A program made the position numbers and the translations under genes. This document shows, one piece after another, positions 34,302 through 45,340 of a stretch of DNA of 64,000 nt (the stretch's first letter is position 1; each line of letters starts with the position of its first letter). Under the pieces are notes generated by a model that saw only the letters and a list, made by a program, of their open reading frames with translations, did not search any database and was not told the origin of the DNA. Source of the stretch: Tieghemostelium lacteum (taxonomy: Eukaryota; Evosea; Eumycetozoa; Dictyosteliales; Raperosteliaceae); contig LODT01000001.1 in assembly GCA_001606155.1 (NCBI GenBank), forward strand, positions 186,001 to 250,000. Direction: 5' to 3'.

Positions 34302-35190
34302 ATGGACCCAAAACAAATCGCCAGTAGTTTTATTACTCACTATTATTCAATCTTTGATTCCAACCGTGCTAATTTAGCTCAAATTTATGTATGTAGGAGA
34401 TCAAAAGGTTTTTGGGATTTAAATTTTTATCTCTAGTGATTATGATCAGAGAGACTCAGGATGAATTGATTATATTAACACCTCACACATCAAACACTTG
34501 AAATAAACTGCTGCTAAATAGCAACCACAATCTATTTTATCATGGGAAGGTAAAGAATTCCAAGGCGTACAAAAAATTGTAGAGCATTTAACCGTATGTA
34601 GTATATGTTATTGATAATAACTTTACATCTTCTTCTTCACCTTCCCTCTCCTATACACTCTTCTATACCCTCTTCTATACACTTTATATCATTCAATAGA
34701 ATAATCATTCAAGAATTCTATAGATTAGTGTAAAAAGAGAGAAGGTGAATGAAAAGAAATGTATTTTCAACATTTATATTAATATATACTCAATTGAAAT
34801 TTTATTATTAAAATATGTGAATATATTATCTGAAAATGAATAATTAATATAATAATGTGGGAATAAATATCAATAGGAACTTCCATTCTCTCAAGTCCAA
34901 CGTAAATCAAGTCATGATGTTCAAACTACCTTCCAAGGAGGTCTTATTATTTTTGAATTTGGTACTTTATCTGTAAGTATTTTATTTAACACTAGATTAA
35001 TCTATAACGTCTGTTCTTACTTTTTATCATACATATGCCAAATACTAATATTTATTTAAATAACCCCTTCCCCCCCCCCCATTAGATTGATAACTCACCA
35101 CCAATGAAATACTCTCGTGTGTTCCACTTAGCCAACAATAATAATCAATTTTTATTATTAAATGATTTCTTTAGACTAAATATTGAATAA
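34302..35190 (+). CDS. ntf2: Nuclear transport factor 2 (NTF2)
   Basis: Four exons, each short (34302-34388, 34522-34593, 34877-34972, 35086-35190), all with phase-0 junctions, give 119 residues. It reads MDPKQIASSFITHYYSIFDS, then WEGKEFQGVQKIVEHL, PFSQVQRKSSHDVQTTF, GGLIIFEFGTL and YSRVFHLANNNNQFLLLND. These match the canonical NTF2 fold in length and order. NTF2 carries Ran-GDP back into the nucleus by binding FxFG nucleoporins. The second intron (283 bp) is long for this region, and the third holds an 11-C run at 35070-35080. Confidence 0.94.
35070..35080 (+). repeat. C11 homopolymer in NTF2 intron 3
   Basis: Eleven consecutive cytosines, preceded by CCCCTT, sit directly before the ATTAG acceptor. 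They probably serve as, or replace, the usual T-rich polypyrimidine tract. Confidence 0.8.
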
Positions 35191-35479
35191 ACACCTGATC
35201 TAGATTATTTAATTAACATTTCCCACATGTAAAAGTGAATTTGTAAAAAAAAAAAATAATAAGTACATGATTTTTTTATTTCTGTTGATATAAATTGCGT
35301 TATGGATTTAAATGAAATTTCAGAATTCTAGAATATGAATATACCGTTTTCGGTCCTTGTAAATTTAAATTTTTTAAAAATCAATTCTTTCTGTCAATTT
35401 AAAAAATTAAAACTAACTAGTTATTTTTTTTTTTATTTTCATACATTTTTTTATCAAACACGAAACAGATATTATTAAA

Positions 35480-36739
35480 ATGGTAAATATTCATATTATT
35501 AAAAATATACCCCACAACTTCATTATATTAATTAATATATTGATATAGGAACAACAATTAGGAGAATATTTTGGATTTGACCATGTCACATTTTGGGTTG
35601 GCAATGCATTACAATCAGCCTCCTACTATATTTCTAGATTTGGATTCGAAAATATTGCATATCAAGGATTGGAAACTGGTGAACGTCAATTTGCTACTCA
35701 TGTAATTAAACAAAATGATATTCTTTTAGCATTCTCCACACCATTGACTTGTGATAACAAGGAATTTGGTGACCATATGACCAGACATGGTGATGGTGTT
35801 AAAGATATTGCTTTTAGAGTTAGAGATGTACAGGAAATCTATAATGTATGTGTAGTTTATAATTTATTTAGAATAATTGTAAAATTGGGGAATACTAATT
35901 TATTTTTAATTTAGGCTGCAGTTAAAGCAGGTGCTAAATCAATTAAAGAACCACACCAAATTTCAGATGAATTTGGTAGAGTAATTTCAGCAACTATTAT
36001 GGGACCATATGGTGAGACTACACATACTTTTATTGATAGATCTCAATATAAAGGTGCATTTTTACCAGGATTTAGTTATAAAGTTGTACCAGATCCATTG
36101 TCAAAGATTACTGGTCCAGTTGGTTTACAATTGACTGACCATGTTGTTAGTAACCAACCAGATTTACAAATGACACCTGTTGTTGAATGGTATGAAAAAG
36201 TATTGAAATTCCATCGTTTCTGGTCAGTTGATGATAAGACAATTCACACTGAGTTCTCTTCTCTACGTTCTATTGTAGTTACTGACTCAAATGAAAAAGT
36301 TAAATTACCAATTAATGAACCTGCCAATGGTCTAAAGAAATCACAAATTCAAGAATACGTTGATTTTTATAATGGTGCTGGTGTACAACACATTGCATTG
36401 AAAACCAATGATATCATTGACTCTGTCTCTAAATTAAGAGAGAGAGGTGTTGAATTTTTAACTGTACCCTCTACCTATTATGTAGCTTTGAAAGAGAAAT
36501 TAGCTCATGCTCCAATCACTGTAAAAGAGGATTTAGAAAAATTAGAAAAACTTCACATTCTCATTGACTATGATGAGAAGGGTTATCTCCTACAAATCTT
36601 TACTAAAAATGTAGAAGACAAACCAACTGTATTTTTTGAAATTATTCAAAGAAATAATCACCAAGGTTTTGGTGCTGGAAATTTCAAAGCTCTATTTTCT
36701 GCCATTGAAGCTCAACAAGCTCAAAGAGGAAACCTTTAA
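35480..36739 (+). CDS. hpd: 4-hydroxyphenylpyruvate dioxygenase
   Basis: The first coding exon is just ATG (35480-35482), followed by a GTAAAT donor. Exons 35549-35845 and 35915-36739 complete 374 residues. The spliced start reads M-EQQLGEYFGFDHVTFWVGN. The enzyme converts 4-hydroxyphenylpyruvate to homogentisate in tyrosine breakdown, using Fe(II). The metal ligands are visible: His in QLTDHVV, His in VQHIALKTNDI and Glu in FFEIIQR, followed by the family's C-terminal GFGAGNFKALF lid helix. Length and two-domain vicinal-oxygen-chelate layout are normal. The only in-frame start for the first residues is the isolated ATG, which argues for the mini-exon. Confidence 0.94.
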
Positions 36740-37649
36740 TTCAACTAAAATATTAATAATACTACTAATACACAAAAACAAACCCCCCTTTTCTTTTTTT
36801 TTAAAATTTAAAAAAAATATATTAATTTAATTAAATAACATTGATGACTTCATTACTATAGAACTGTGTCTAACAGTCTTAACAATAGCAACAACTCCAA
36901 TACCAACATACCTATTCATGAAATTTTTATTAAAAAAGTAAATAGTATTGTTTCAAATCAACATGATTTTGTTAATTTTCCTCCCACACTTAACACTTGA
37001 TTATATATTTTTTTGTTATCTACAATATATATAAAAATATAAAAAGTGAATTTATACATCATATTTTATAGATATTAAATGATAGCAATTATTTCTATCT
37101 TTTATCACTATAATGGTATTTGTTTTTTAAATTATCTATGTGAGATTATTGTTGTATATACTTGTAACTATAAAAGTAAAATGTAAATACATATAAAAAA
37201 GTTAAACACATCATGTGTGTTATTGTTTAAATTTAAAATTATAGTTTTTCTACACTGATGATCGGTAGATGAATGTATTTTTACTAGTGAATAGGTTTTG
37301 TCCAAGACATGATAGATACAAATGTGTTATAATACTATCTTTTTGAAACAATATTTAGGATTATTTTTTTTTATTGAGATAGTGATTTTATTAACTCTAT
37401 ACTTGTTATTTTTTTATTTTTGGTTAAAAATATTAACATACTAATTTAGTATAAATTTTATTTTTTTATTTAATTAAGTAAATTTAAATATATTTAGTTT
37501 TTTTTTAAAGAAAAAGAAAAACAATATTATTATTGGAATTTGATAATCAATGATAAAGATCAATTGATTTCAAAGGATAAAGATTTATATATATTTTTTT
37601 AATTTATAAATATATTTTTGTATATATTATTTATTATTATATTATAAAA
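36740..37649. other. Long intergenic region
   Basis: About 910 bp of AT-rich DNA between two plus-strand genes. It contains many T runs and, near the next gene, an ATT-rich microsatellite-like stretch (37625-37647). I see no RNA gene, hairpin or repeat that stands out. Confidence 0.4.
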
Positions 37650-39536
37650 ATGAAACCAAGATTTTTAGTTTTGATTTATTTAATAATATGTTGTTTATTG
37701 GTTCCTGTGATTATATCAAACGAATTGGAAAATAAACCACTTACAACAGCTATAACAACTCCACCAACACCATTAAAAGGCAGTGATGTTACAACATCAT
37801 TTGTATCAGAACTAACGGTAGAACCTGCTAAAAAGGGTTCAACTACATCAGCTACTACACCAAAACCAGGTACATCTTCTACAACATCATCTACCACATC
37901 AGCAACTACATCCACTACATCCACTACTACATCATCACCTACAAGTAGTTCAACATCTGGAGGAACTGGAGCTAGTTCAACATCATCAACTACATCATCA
38001 CTATCTACTTCATCATCCTCATCCTCATCCTCAACATTATCAACATCATCAACTACATCATTTGTTGATTCTGCGCCATCACTTCCAGAAATTCCTTTAC
38101 CTAGCTCATCCAATATACCTATACAAAGTAGTAGTAGTACACTAGCATCATCATCTTCAACATTAGGATCATCAACAACTGGTATTGGTTTAGATCCAAG
38201 TACTAGAGGTCAATTAACAAGTGGTGGAGGTGTTGATAGTATTGCAGAACTTAGTTCCAAACAATCTAGTACATTGGGAATTCAAACTTCTGGTTTTAAT
38301 GATATATCATCTTCTCCAATTGGCCATAGTGATGGCGGTGGTGAATATTATTTACCAAGTGATTTAGTATGTCTAGGGTTCCAATGTCCAAATGGTGTTT
38401 GTGTATTGTCATCACAGTTTTGTAATGGTCAAACTAATGGTATAATACAAAGATGTCCATATGATAATCCAGTAAGATGTCCAGATGGAAGCTGTAATAT
38501 AACATCAGCTTTATGTCCACCAGCTGAAGAGAATTGTGGGGATAATATCATATGTCCAAATGGAAAATGTGGACCTTGTCCAGAGTACGATGGATGTTCT
38601 GTAGATATACCATTCCAATGTCCAAATGGTATATGTACTAATTCTATCAGTGGTTGTGAAGTGTGTTCAGAAGGTGGTCATCTAAAATGTTTTGATGGAA
38701 GTTGTACATCACCATGTCCATATCCTCCATTCTATTACAAACCAATTACCATTCATACCACAATAAGCCAGAGTCAACAAAGTACTTTGATTCCTGTAAA
38801 TTCATATAACTCACCATTAAATTACAACACAAGTCTTCAGAGAATAGTGGATATTATCATTGAGCCTGATACCTTCCCATTGGATACTTCATTGTATATC
38901 AGTGGAGTTTCAGATTCTTACACTAGTCAAGTGAATTGTGATTACTATTGGCCAAATGATTTCCAATTCCAGTTACTACTGTTGTCTCCAGTCATTAATA
39001 TCACAGCAGTAGCTAGATCAGGTCACCACAAGACTAGATTTGATAAAAAAATTAAATTTGATTTCACTCTAGTTAGAGATATACCAAAAGTCACTAATCA
39101 AGAAGTATGCCTAGGTTTCATTAATGAACATACAATGCAATGGGAATGTGTACCAAATTTAGTTGAAATTATCGAAGAACCGGGTGTCATAAGAGTAGTA
39201 GCATACACTGACCATTTTACATCATTTGCTCTGTTAACAACTTACCACTCCGATCGTAACTCTATATGGGGTGAAAAAGGTAAAAGAGATATTAAAATGA
39301 TAGTAGGTGTTGCACTGGGTTGTGTAGGTGCAGCTGTTTTAATTGTCTTTGCTGGTGTTGTTTATCATTATTCCTCAAAACACGGATCTTTAAGAAACTG
39401 GTTAATTTCCGTTAAAAGTCAGACAAAGAAAGGATCTACTCCAATTAACAGTCCCAAAATGTCAGATCCAGATCTATTATCTTCTAGCAATATAAAATTA
39501 TCATCCTCTACAGAACGACCATCACAAATATTTTAA
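37650..39536 (+). CDS. Secreted Ser/Thr-rich type I membrane protein with Cys-rich repeats
   Basis: One exon of 628 residues. A signal peptide (about 1-22) is followed by a mucin-like Ser/Thr tract (about 30-200) likely to be heavily O-glycosylated. A cysteine-rich part (about 235-350) has repeated C-P-x-G-x-C units (CPNGVC, CPDGSC, CPNGKC, CPNGIC, CFDGSC), a compact disulfide pattern. A beta-rich region follows, ending in WECVP...TDHFTSFALLTT, which resembles the Cys-Trp and H-F-T elements of GAIN/GPS-like membrane-proximal domains. One transmembrane helix (about 550-572) and a 55-residue serine-rich cytosolic tail end the protein. It is likely a cell-surface or adhesion receptor. The antisense open frame under the Ser/Thr tract is a composition artefact. 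Confidence 0.75.
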   Translation: MKPRFLVLIYLIICCLLVPVIISNELENKPLTTAITTPPTPLKGSDVTTSFVSELTVEPAKKGSTTSATTPKPGTSSTTSSTTSATTSTTSTTTSSPTSSSTSGGTGASSTSSTTSSLSTSSSSSSSSTLSTSSTTSFVDSAPSLPEIPLPSSSNIPIQSSSSTLASSSSTLGSSTTGIGLDPSTRGQLTSGGGVDSIAELSSKQSSTLGIQTSGFNDISSSPIGHSDGGGEYYLPSDLVCLGFQCPNGVCVLSSQFCNGQTNGIIQRCPYDNPVRCPDGSCNITSALCPPAEENCGDNIICPNGKCGPCPEYDGCSVDIPFQCPNGICTNSISGCEVCSEGGHLKCFDGSCTSPCPYPPFYYKPITIHTTISQSQQSTLIPVNSYNSPLNYNTSLQRIVDIIIEPDTFPLDTSLYISGVSDSYTSQVNCDYYWPNDFQFQLLLLSPVINITAVARSGHHKTRFDKKIKFDFTLVRDIPKVTNQEVCLGFINEHTMQWECVPNLVEIIEEPGVIRVVAYTDHFTSFALLTTYHSDRNSIWGEKGKRDIKMIVGVALGCVGAAVLIVFAGVVYHYSSKHGSLRNWLISVKSQTKKGSTPINSPKMSDPDLLSSSNIKLSSSTERPSQIF

Positions 39537-39839
39537 TTTAATTTAATAATAAAACCTTTTTTTTTTCATTTAACTGATTAAAAAACACCAATAGTATTTT
39601 AATTCCAATCTATTACTTCAAGATATGCAGTGGTTTGGTTGTGTTGCTAAACATAACCAATTAAAACATTGCATTATGTGATGTTTGTTTTTTTTTTTTA
39701 GATTTTTATGATAAAATGAATTCAAGATTGATTGAAAAAAAATTAGCCTCTGATTTTCAGATTTTACTTTGGGTTTCTTGACTTATCATTTTTTTTTTTC
39801 TATCCACTCAATTATTTCACACATATCGGTCAATTCACA
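39537..39839. other. Intergenic spacer with one hairpin
   Basis: About 300 bp upstream of the elongase gene. It contains a 9-bp stem (one G-U pair) at 39635-39643 / 39652-39660 with an 8-nt loop. Otherwise AT-rich. Confidence 0.4.
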
Positions 39840-40886
39840 ATGACTGCAATAACAACAAACTTTCAAAGTTTAATACCTATTGAATTTTTTAAAAATCTTC
39901 CACCATTTGAATACACTTTAGAATCATTTTTCAAAGTTGATTTTAGTAAATGGGATTGGAGTCAATTGATCCCTTCACAAGACTTCAAATGGGAGGAAGG
40001 AGTTACACCATTTTCAAATAAGAATTTTGTATTCATGTCAGCTATTGCTTATGTGGTTTTAGTTTATTTGATAAAAGTATATAAGATTATAATGGCATTA
40101 TATATAGAGAGACAATACTAATACTCCCACTTATAGTTTAGTCTTAGTGGAAAAGATGTTAAAGGATTCTCATTCAACAAATTCCCTATTGTACATAACC
40201 TAATTCTCAGTGTTTGGTCATTGATTATGTGTGTAGGTGCAATCTTTGATATATTTTTATTAGCCACACAAACTGAATATGGCATTAGTGCACTCTTTTG
40301 TTCACCAAAATCAAATCCTATCACTGGTAGAATCTATTATTGGCACTATCTATATTTCATTAGTAAATTCTATGAATTTATTGATACCTTTATCATTGTA
40401 TTAAGAAAGGTAGGTTTCATAAAGATAGATATGAAATGTTCATACTAACACATTGTTTTTTTACAAAAAAAACAGAAACCATTGATTTTCTTGCATATTT
40501 GGCACCACTTTATTGTAGTAATTATAGTTTGGACATGGTTTGGTGAAGGTATTGCATATGGAACTGTTGGATTATTAGCCAATACATTAGTTCATGTCTT
40601 TATGTACTATTACTATTTCAGAACTGCACTAAATCCAAATATTAGAATTTGGTGGAAATCTTACTTAACAAGTGGTCAAATATTCCAATTCTCAATTTCA
40701 TTTGTCCTTGCTATTCCATTTGTTGTTCAAGACCTATTTGTTGATCCAAATACTGGTATTATTGGTCACAATTGTACCGGATATAGTTCATTTATCTTTA
40801 CAATGATTAATAATCTAATTTTCCTCATACTTTTTGTCAACTTTTATCAAGGTGCCTACAGAGGATCTAGAGTTAAAACAGATTAA
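39840..40886 (+). CDS. ELO-family fatty acid elongase (3-ketoacyl-CoA synthase)
   Basis: Three exons (39840-40076, 40137-40409, 40476-40886) with 60- and 66-bp introns give 306 residues. ELO signatures appear in order: KFYEFIDTFIIVLRK spliced to KPLIFLHIWHHF (the HxxHH di-iron-like motif), then NTLVHVFMYYYYF (HxxMYxYY). Five to seven membrane helices are predicted. ELO proteins in the endoplasmic reticulum condense malonyl-CoA with acyl-CoA in fatty-acid elongation. The C-terminal ARGSRVKTD-like tail (RGSRVKTD) lacks a clear KKxx retention signal. Substrate range cannot be judged from sequence. Confidence 0.92.
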
Positions 40887-41337
40887 AATTCTCATTCGAA
40901 TATACATATATATACATACACTTGTATTATTATTAAACCTTAAAATATATATTAATAAATATAAACACTTCATGTATTTTTTGGATATAAAAACTAATTG
41001 TAATTCAAAGGATTTAATACAAATCCAATGAATGTTATACATTTATTTAAATTATAAATTTAGTGATATAATTTATGAATTGATACAGTATTTCAAAAAA
41101 ATGTATTGATTTTCCAAATTTCATTTGAACTTCTACAAACTTTCCTTTAGAATTTGTAGAGATGTGGATTCTACCCTGACAACAATCAATTTGATTATTT
41201 AGAGAATAATAGGAGGCGGTGATTATAATTATTATTATACAATTTAAATATATTGAGTTTGAATTGACTAATTTTACAACTTGGAAATTATAAATATTAT
41301 TATTGTTACTATTATTGGGCGCACAATAGTATATAGT
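40887..41337. other. Intergenic, 3' ends of convergent genes
   Basis: AT-rich spacer of about 450 bp. Nothing recognisable was found in it. Confidence 0.4.
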
Positions 41338-42762
41338 TTAATATGTACAATTTAAAATTAAATTTTGTTGTTGTAGTTTAGTCAATGCTGGTTGAGTTGA
41401 TGGAGTATTGTTTGATACAACAGAGCTTGATGATTGTGATGTTAAAATAGAGGAAATTGAATTGTCTCTGCTAGCAGATGTTGGTGTAAGGTTACCTGGA
41501 TTCAATGTGATGGTTTCTCTATTGTATGTTGTAGATTTTAAAAGCAACTCAGAAGGGACCTTTAGATTATTATTATTTAAGACACTTTGGAATTTTGATC
41601 TATCAAATGCGAATGGATTTGGTAGTGGTGCAGTACTCTTTAGTGCATCTTCATGACTAAATAATAATGGTGATTTAGATGAACCGCTACAAGTTGTAGT
41701 TGTGGTTGTAGTTTGTGGTTTCCAATTCTGTGCAAAGGGATTCATTGGAATTGGAGGTGAATTATTCGATCTCATTGAAGGTGAAGATGGTGGACTACTA
41801 GAAGAGGCATTTGTAGAGACACTGCTTTCTAAAATTGTCAAATTGGTTTGTTGTTGGTAGTTAGAATTATTGGAACTATGTGAAGATGGTGAATTGAGAG
41901 TTAGATTATTATGGAAATTTGCCAAACTAAAATGTGTTCCAGATGAAGTCAACAGTGGCGAGTTTCCAATGATGGATGGACTTGTGCTACTTGGTTGATT
42001 AGATCTTGGAGTTCTACATTTTGGAGATGGTGTATCTGAGAATATCATTGGACTGTACTTTAGAAGCAACAACTCCTCTTCTGAATTAAATCTATCTTCA
42101 TCAGAGGCCTTTCTCTTTCTACTCTCAGAAGAAGGTGTAATAGGAGCGGTACTGTCGTGTTGTTCATCTTGACCAGTTCTTCTCTTTGGGAAATTTCTAT
42201 ATAATGGATCTTCTCTTGGTGATTTTGTAGTTCTTGGTGATAAACCAGCATCTGGGGTCATTGATCCAATTGAATCTTCGTCTTCATAGATTTGTGATTC
42301 CTTGTCAGGTGGTAATGACCATGGGTTGAGTGGGTTGATGAGTCTCCAATGACCATTACATCCCATAGCATCCCAACCAGATTCAAAATGTCTGCAATGT
42401 GAGAGTGAATCTTGTACTTGCTTTCTCCATCTGTCAGATTTGGCAGTGTTGATAGACAAGAAATCCCAATGACTGTCTACATAGGTATAAATATCTTTTT
42501 TCAAATTAAAGTATTTCTTATCTGGATGTAAAACAGATAGACAATAGAGTGCAACACGTAGTTTAAGTGTCCATGTAGCTCTTCTCTTTTGTAGACAACT
42601 TGGTGTACCATTGACACAGAGCATACATCCATCATATTCATATGGTGTAGATTGCCAGTTCTTATTAGTAGATGGTGAACATGGGTTACTAGTCGATGGT
42701 GATCTATTTAAATTTGATAAATTCACTGTTGGAATAGTTGGAATTATAACTAAATTCTTCAT
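41338..42762 (-). CDS. Nuclear protein with an ASH2L-like winged-helix domain
   Basis: A single exon of 474 residues. Residues about 43-155 form a compact domain with a GCMLC...SCLQ cysteine pair followed by helices. The segment VLHPDKKYFNLKKDIYTYVD, then HWDFL and RWRKQVQDSL, resembles the winged helix of ASH2L ([20 protein letters not shown]). The ASH2L helix binds DNA. No SPRY domain follows, so this is not ASH2L itself. The remaining 320 residues are Ser/Pro/Asn-rich and include a basic RKRKAS (nuclear-localisation-like) motif. It may be a DNA-binding regulator. Function is inferred only from this domain. Confidence 0.6.
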   Translation of the reverse strand: MKNLVIIPTIPTVNLSNLNRSPSTSNPCSPSTNKNWQSTPYEYDGCMLCVNGTPSCLQKRRATWTLKLRVALYCLSVLHPDKKYFNLKKDIYTYVDSHWDFLSINTAKSDRWRKQVQDSLSHCRHFESGWDAMGCNGHWRLINPLNPWSLPPDKESQIYEDEDSIGSMTPDAGLSPRTTKSPREDPLYRNFPKRRTGQDEQHDSTAPITPSSESRKRKASDEDRFNSEEELLLLKYSPMIFSDTPSPKCRTPRSNQPSSTSPSIIGNSPLLTSSGTHFSLANFHNNLTLNSPSSHSSNNSNYQQQTNLTILESSVSTNASSSSPPSSPSMRSNNSPPIPMNPFAQNWKPQTTTTTTTCSGSSKSPLLFSHEDALKSTAPLPNPFAFDRSKFQSVLNNNNLKVPSELLLKSTTYNRETITLNPGNLTPTSASRDNSISSILTSQSSSSVVSNNTPSTQPALTKLQQQNLILNCTY

Positions 42763-43568
42763 TCTTTATCGTTAATTGGTATGTGTGTATATATATATAT
42801 GAGTTGGAAGGTAGATGATTTGGCGTTATCAAATTTTAAAATTTGATATATATTATTACAAAAAGGAAAGTGTGGGTTGATGATGAAGTGTTCTTTTTTT
42901 TTTTACTTTTTACTTGAATGATGATTATTGATTTATATCTAAAATATTATATTACTATTTTGTTGAAATTAAATAAAACATTAAAAAAAATAGGAATTAG
43001 TAATTGTTATTATAAACAAAAATAAATAAAGAGGGGATTTAAGAAAATTACTATTATTATAATAAACAAATAAATTTAAATTACAAAAAAAAAATAGATG
43101 TAAATTAAAATAATTGTATATAATTGATATTAATTATATCCAATCAAATAATATAAGACAATATTCTATATTTGATTTTGTTTTTTTTTTTTTGATTCTT
43201 TTTCTGGTTGGGGAAAGTGAAAGGATAGATTGATAGAAGAACACAAAATTTACTTTTTTCAATAGACGCCTCTGTTTTTGTGATGGATATATACTAATAG
43301 TATTTTTATATAAAAAGTAATAAATTATAAAATAAAAATAATTAAATAAAAAACAAAAACAATTTTTTAAATAATTTAGATATAGGACTATTATTTAACA
43401 GTTTAACATAATATTCACAAACAATTGAATGATGATAAGATTGAGTGAATTTGAGATATGTGAAACTGATAATGTGTAGATAAGAAAAGTATATATATGT
43501 TATAAAATTATTGAAATGCTATTTGATAGATATATGCACCAACCACACTTTTTTTGCTTTTTTTTTTG

Positions 43569-43640
43569 TTTGGAGTGGGGTGTGTAGTGGTGTGTTTCTC
43601 TTAGTGGTAGTTGACGGTGGGAAAAGTGAGTGTGTTGTAG
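43569..43640 (+). promoter_or_regulatory. GT-rich block, possible G-box-type enhancer
   Basis: This stretch contains GGAGTGGGGTGTGTAGTGGT, then GTGGTAGTTGACGGTGGG and AGTGAGTGTGTTG. Guanine runs on one strand are rare in this AT-rich region. G/T-rich elements of this type (G-boxes) bind GBF in Dictyostelium developmental promoters. The match is by composition only. Confidence 0.35.
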
Positions 43641-43716
43641 TAATAAATAAAAAAAATTAAAAAAAATAGAGTGTTTACATATATGTGGGCACATTTAGGG
43701 TGAATAGTAATTATTC

Positions 43717-43740
43717 TGTTGATACCACATTGTATCAACA
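43717..43740. other. Perfect 9-bp inverted repeat
   Basis: Arms TGTTGATAC (43717-43725) and GTATCAACA (43732-43740) are perfectly complementary around a CACATT loop. It may be a small RNA stem or a dyad binding site. Transcription is not known. Confidence 0.6.
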
Positions 43741-44134
43741 AGGTGGTGGTACAAATATGAATTTTTATAATAACTACTGTTTTAGTAGGTTATGGAGACA
43801 ATCTCTGTTAACATACAAAGAGAAAATTTATAGTGAAAATTAAAAAGAGAATTGGTGAGGGAGATTTATCCAGGAAATATTAAGCCAATTACATATAAAG
43901 ATATATTACTTTAAAAAAACCGTATTTTTTTAAAAAAACGTGTTTGAGTAATCAACACCCCAAATCACTCTAGTCAACACCCATTTCATATATACACATT
44001 AATTTTTTTTATCAAAAGTTCTTTTAGATTATGTGTTTGTACAAAGTAAGAATTTCTTTTACAAAGTGACATAATACACAGCGTAGAGGGGTAAGATTTT
44101 TTTTTTCTTTATATTATTCTTAATATTATTGTTA

Positions 44135-44158
44135 TTCACCCACAAACACACACACACA
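44135..44158 (+). promoter_or_regulatory. CA-rich block, possible G-box on the other strand
   Basis: CACCCACAAACACACACACAC gives a G/T-rich complementary strand like the block at 43569-43640. A simple microsatellite is an alternative explanation. Confidence 0.3.
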
Positions 44159-45340
44159 AAAGGGATGAAATAATGGTAAAAGTCTTTTCCTCTCTAACAC
44201 CAATAAAAATGTATTTTTTAATGTGCACACGCACAAACACCATGTACATCACAAATTCATCTTTTCATCAATTGATTTTGATTATTTACACATTAATATA
44301 TTAATGTCATTATATATGATTTGATTTGAGCGAGATAGAATTCGAATTGTTTTTTTTTTTTTTAATCATACACACATTAATTGTTATCTACATCAAATAT
44401 AAACAGAAAGAGTGACTGACAGACATAGAGAGTGATAATGTAATGGTGTTGTGTACTAATACATAAACCATGACTCTACATTTTGAAAATTATGTACATT
44501 GATCAAAAGAGAGTGAAATTATAAAGTATATTATATAATTTGAATATAATTATTATAAAACATTTAATTGCAAAGCAATATACAAGTATAACAATAACAA
44601 CAAAAAAGGTTTAAAATAATTAAATGATTTGTTCAAAAGACTAAATGTATATGCATTGGAATTGGAATATGAATTCTTACCTTTTTGGAAAAAAATATTA
44701 AAAAGTTAAAATTTTAGATGTTCAATTATTAAGAAAAATCTAGATTTTTTAGAATATAATTAGTAAGAATATTGTTCACACAGTGTGTTTGAGTAAAAGA
44801 ATTAAAGTCTTTAAATTATTTTGAACAACATACATTTGGAAAATTTTATATGCAAGTTTTTAAAAACTTTAGAAACAGAAAGTAAGAATAAATATGTTCT
44901 ATAAGGGAAAATTCTCTTTTTTTTGTTTAAATTTATGTGCAATTGGTGTAATATTGAATATTAACCAATTTAAATTTAAATTTTTTTTTTCTAGAGTTTA
45001 AAGAATCAAAATACTAATGAGGAAGAAAAGGGGAAAAAAAAAAAAAGACTTTTGTTGTTTTCGTCCTTTGAAAATTGAGTTGATTAATTAAATTAAATTG
45101 GGAATCTAAAATTCCTTATTGGGCAAATCCTATTTTTAAAAAATTTCATTGGTCAACAGAATTTAAAAAAACTGGAAGTTGTTTGCAGAACGAATAGTTG
45201 TTCATCCTTTTGGACGATGGTGTAACTTGGAATTGAAAAACTATTGTTACAAAATTAGAAATTATTTAAAAAACAAAACAAAATTAGTTTGTTAAAATTT
45301 GGTTTTTTTTTTAGCAGGATTGTAACTGACGTATAAATGA

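Noticed and set aside
37676-38113. 145-codon antisense ORF rich in Asp and Val
   Set aside because: It is the reverse of the Ser/Thr-rich codons of the membrane protein gene and has a composition typical of such shadows.
43500-43694. 64-codon minus-strand ORF in the gap
   Set aside because: Its His/Thr-rich content comes from the GT-rich block on the other strand. No coding bias.
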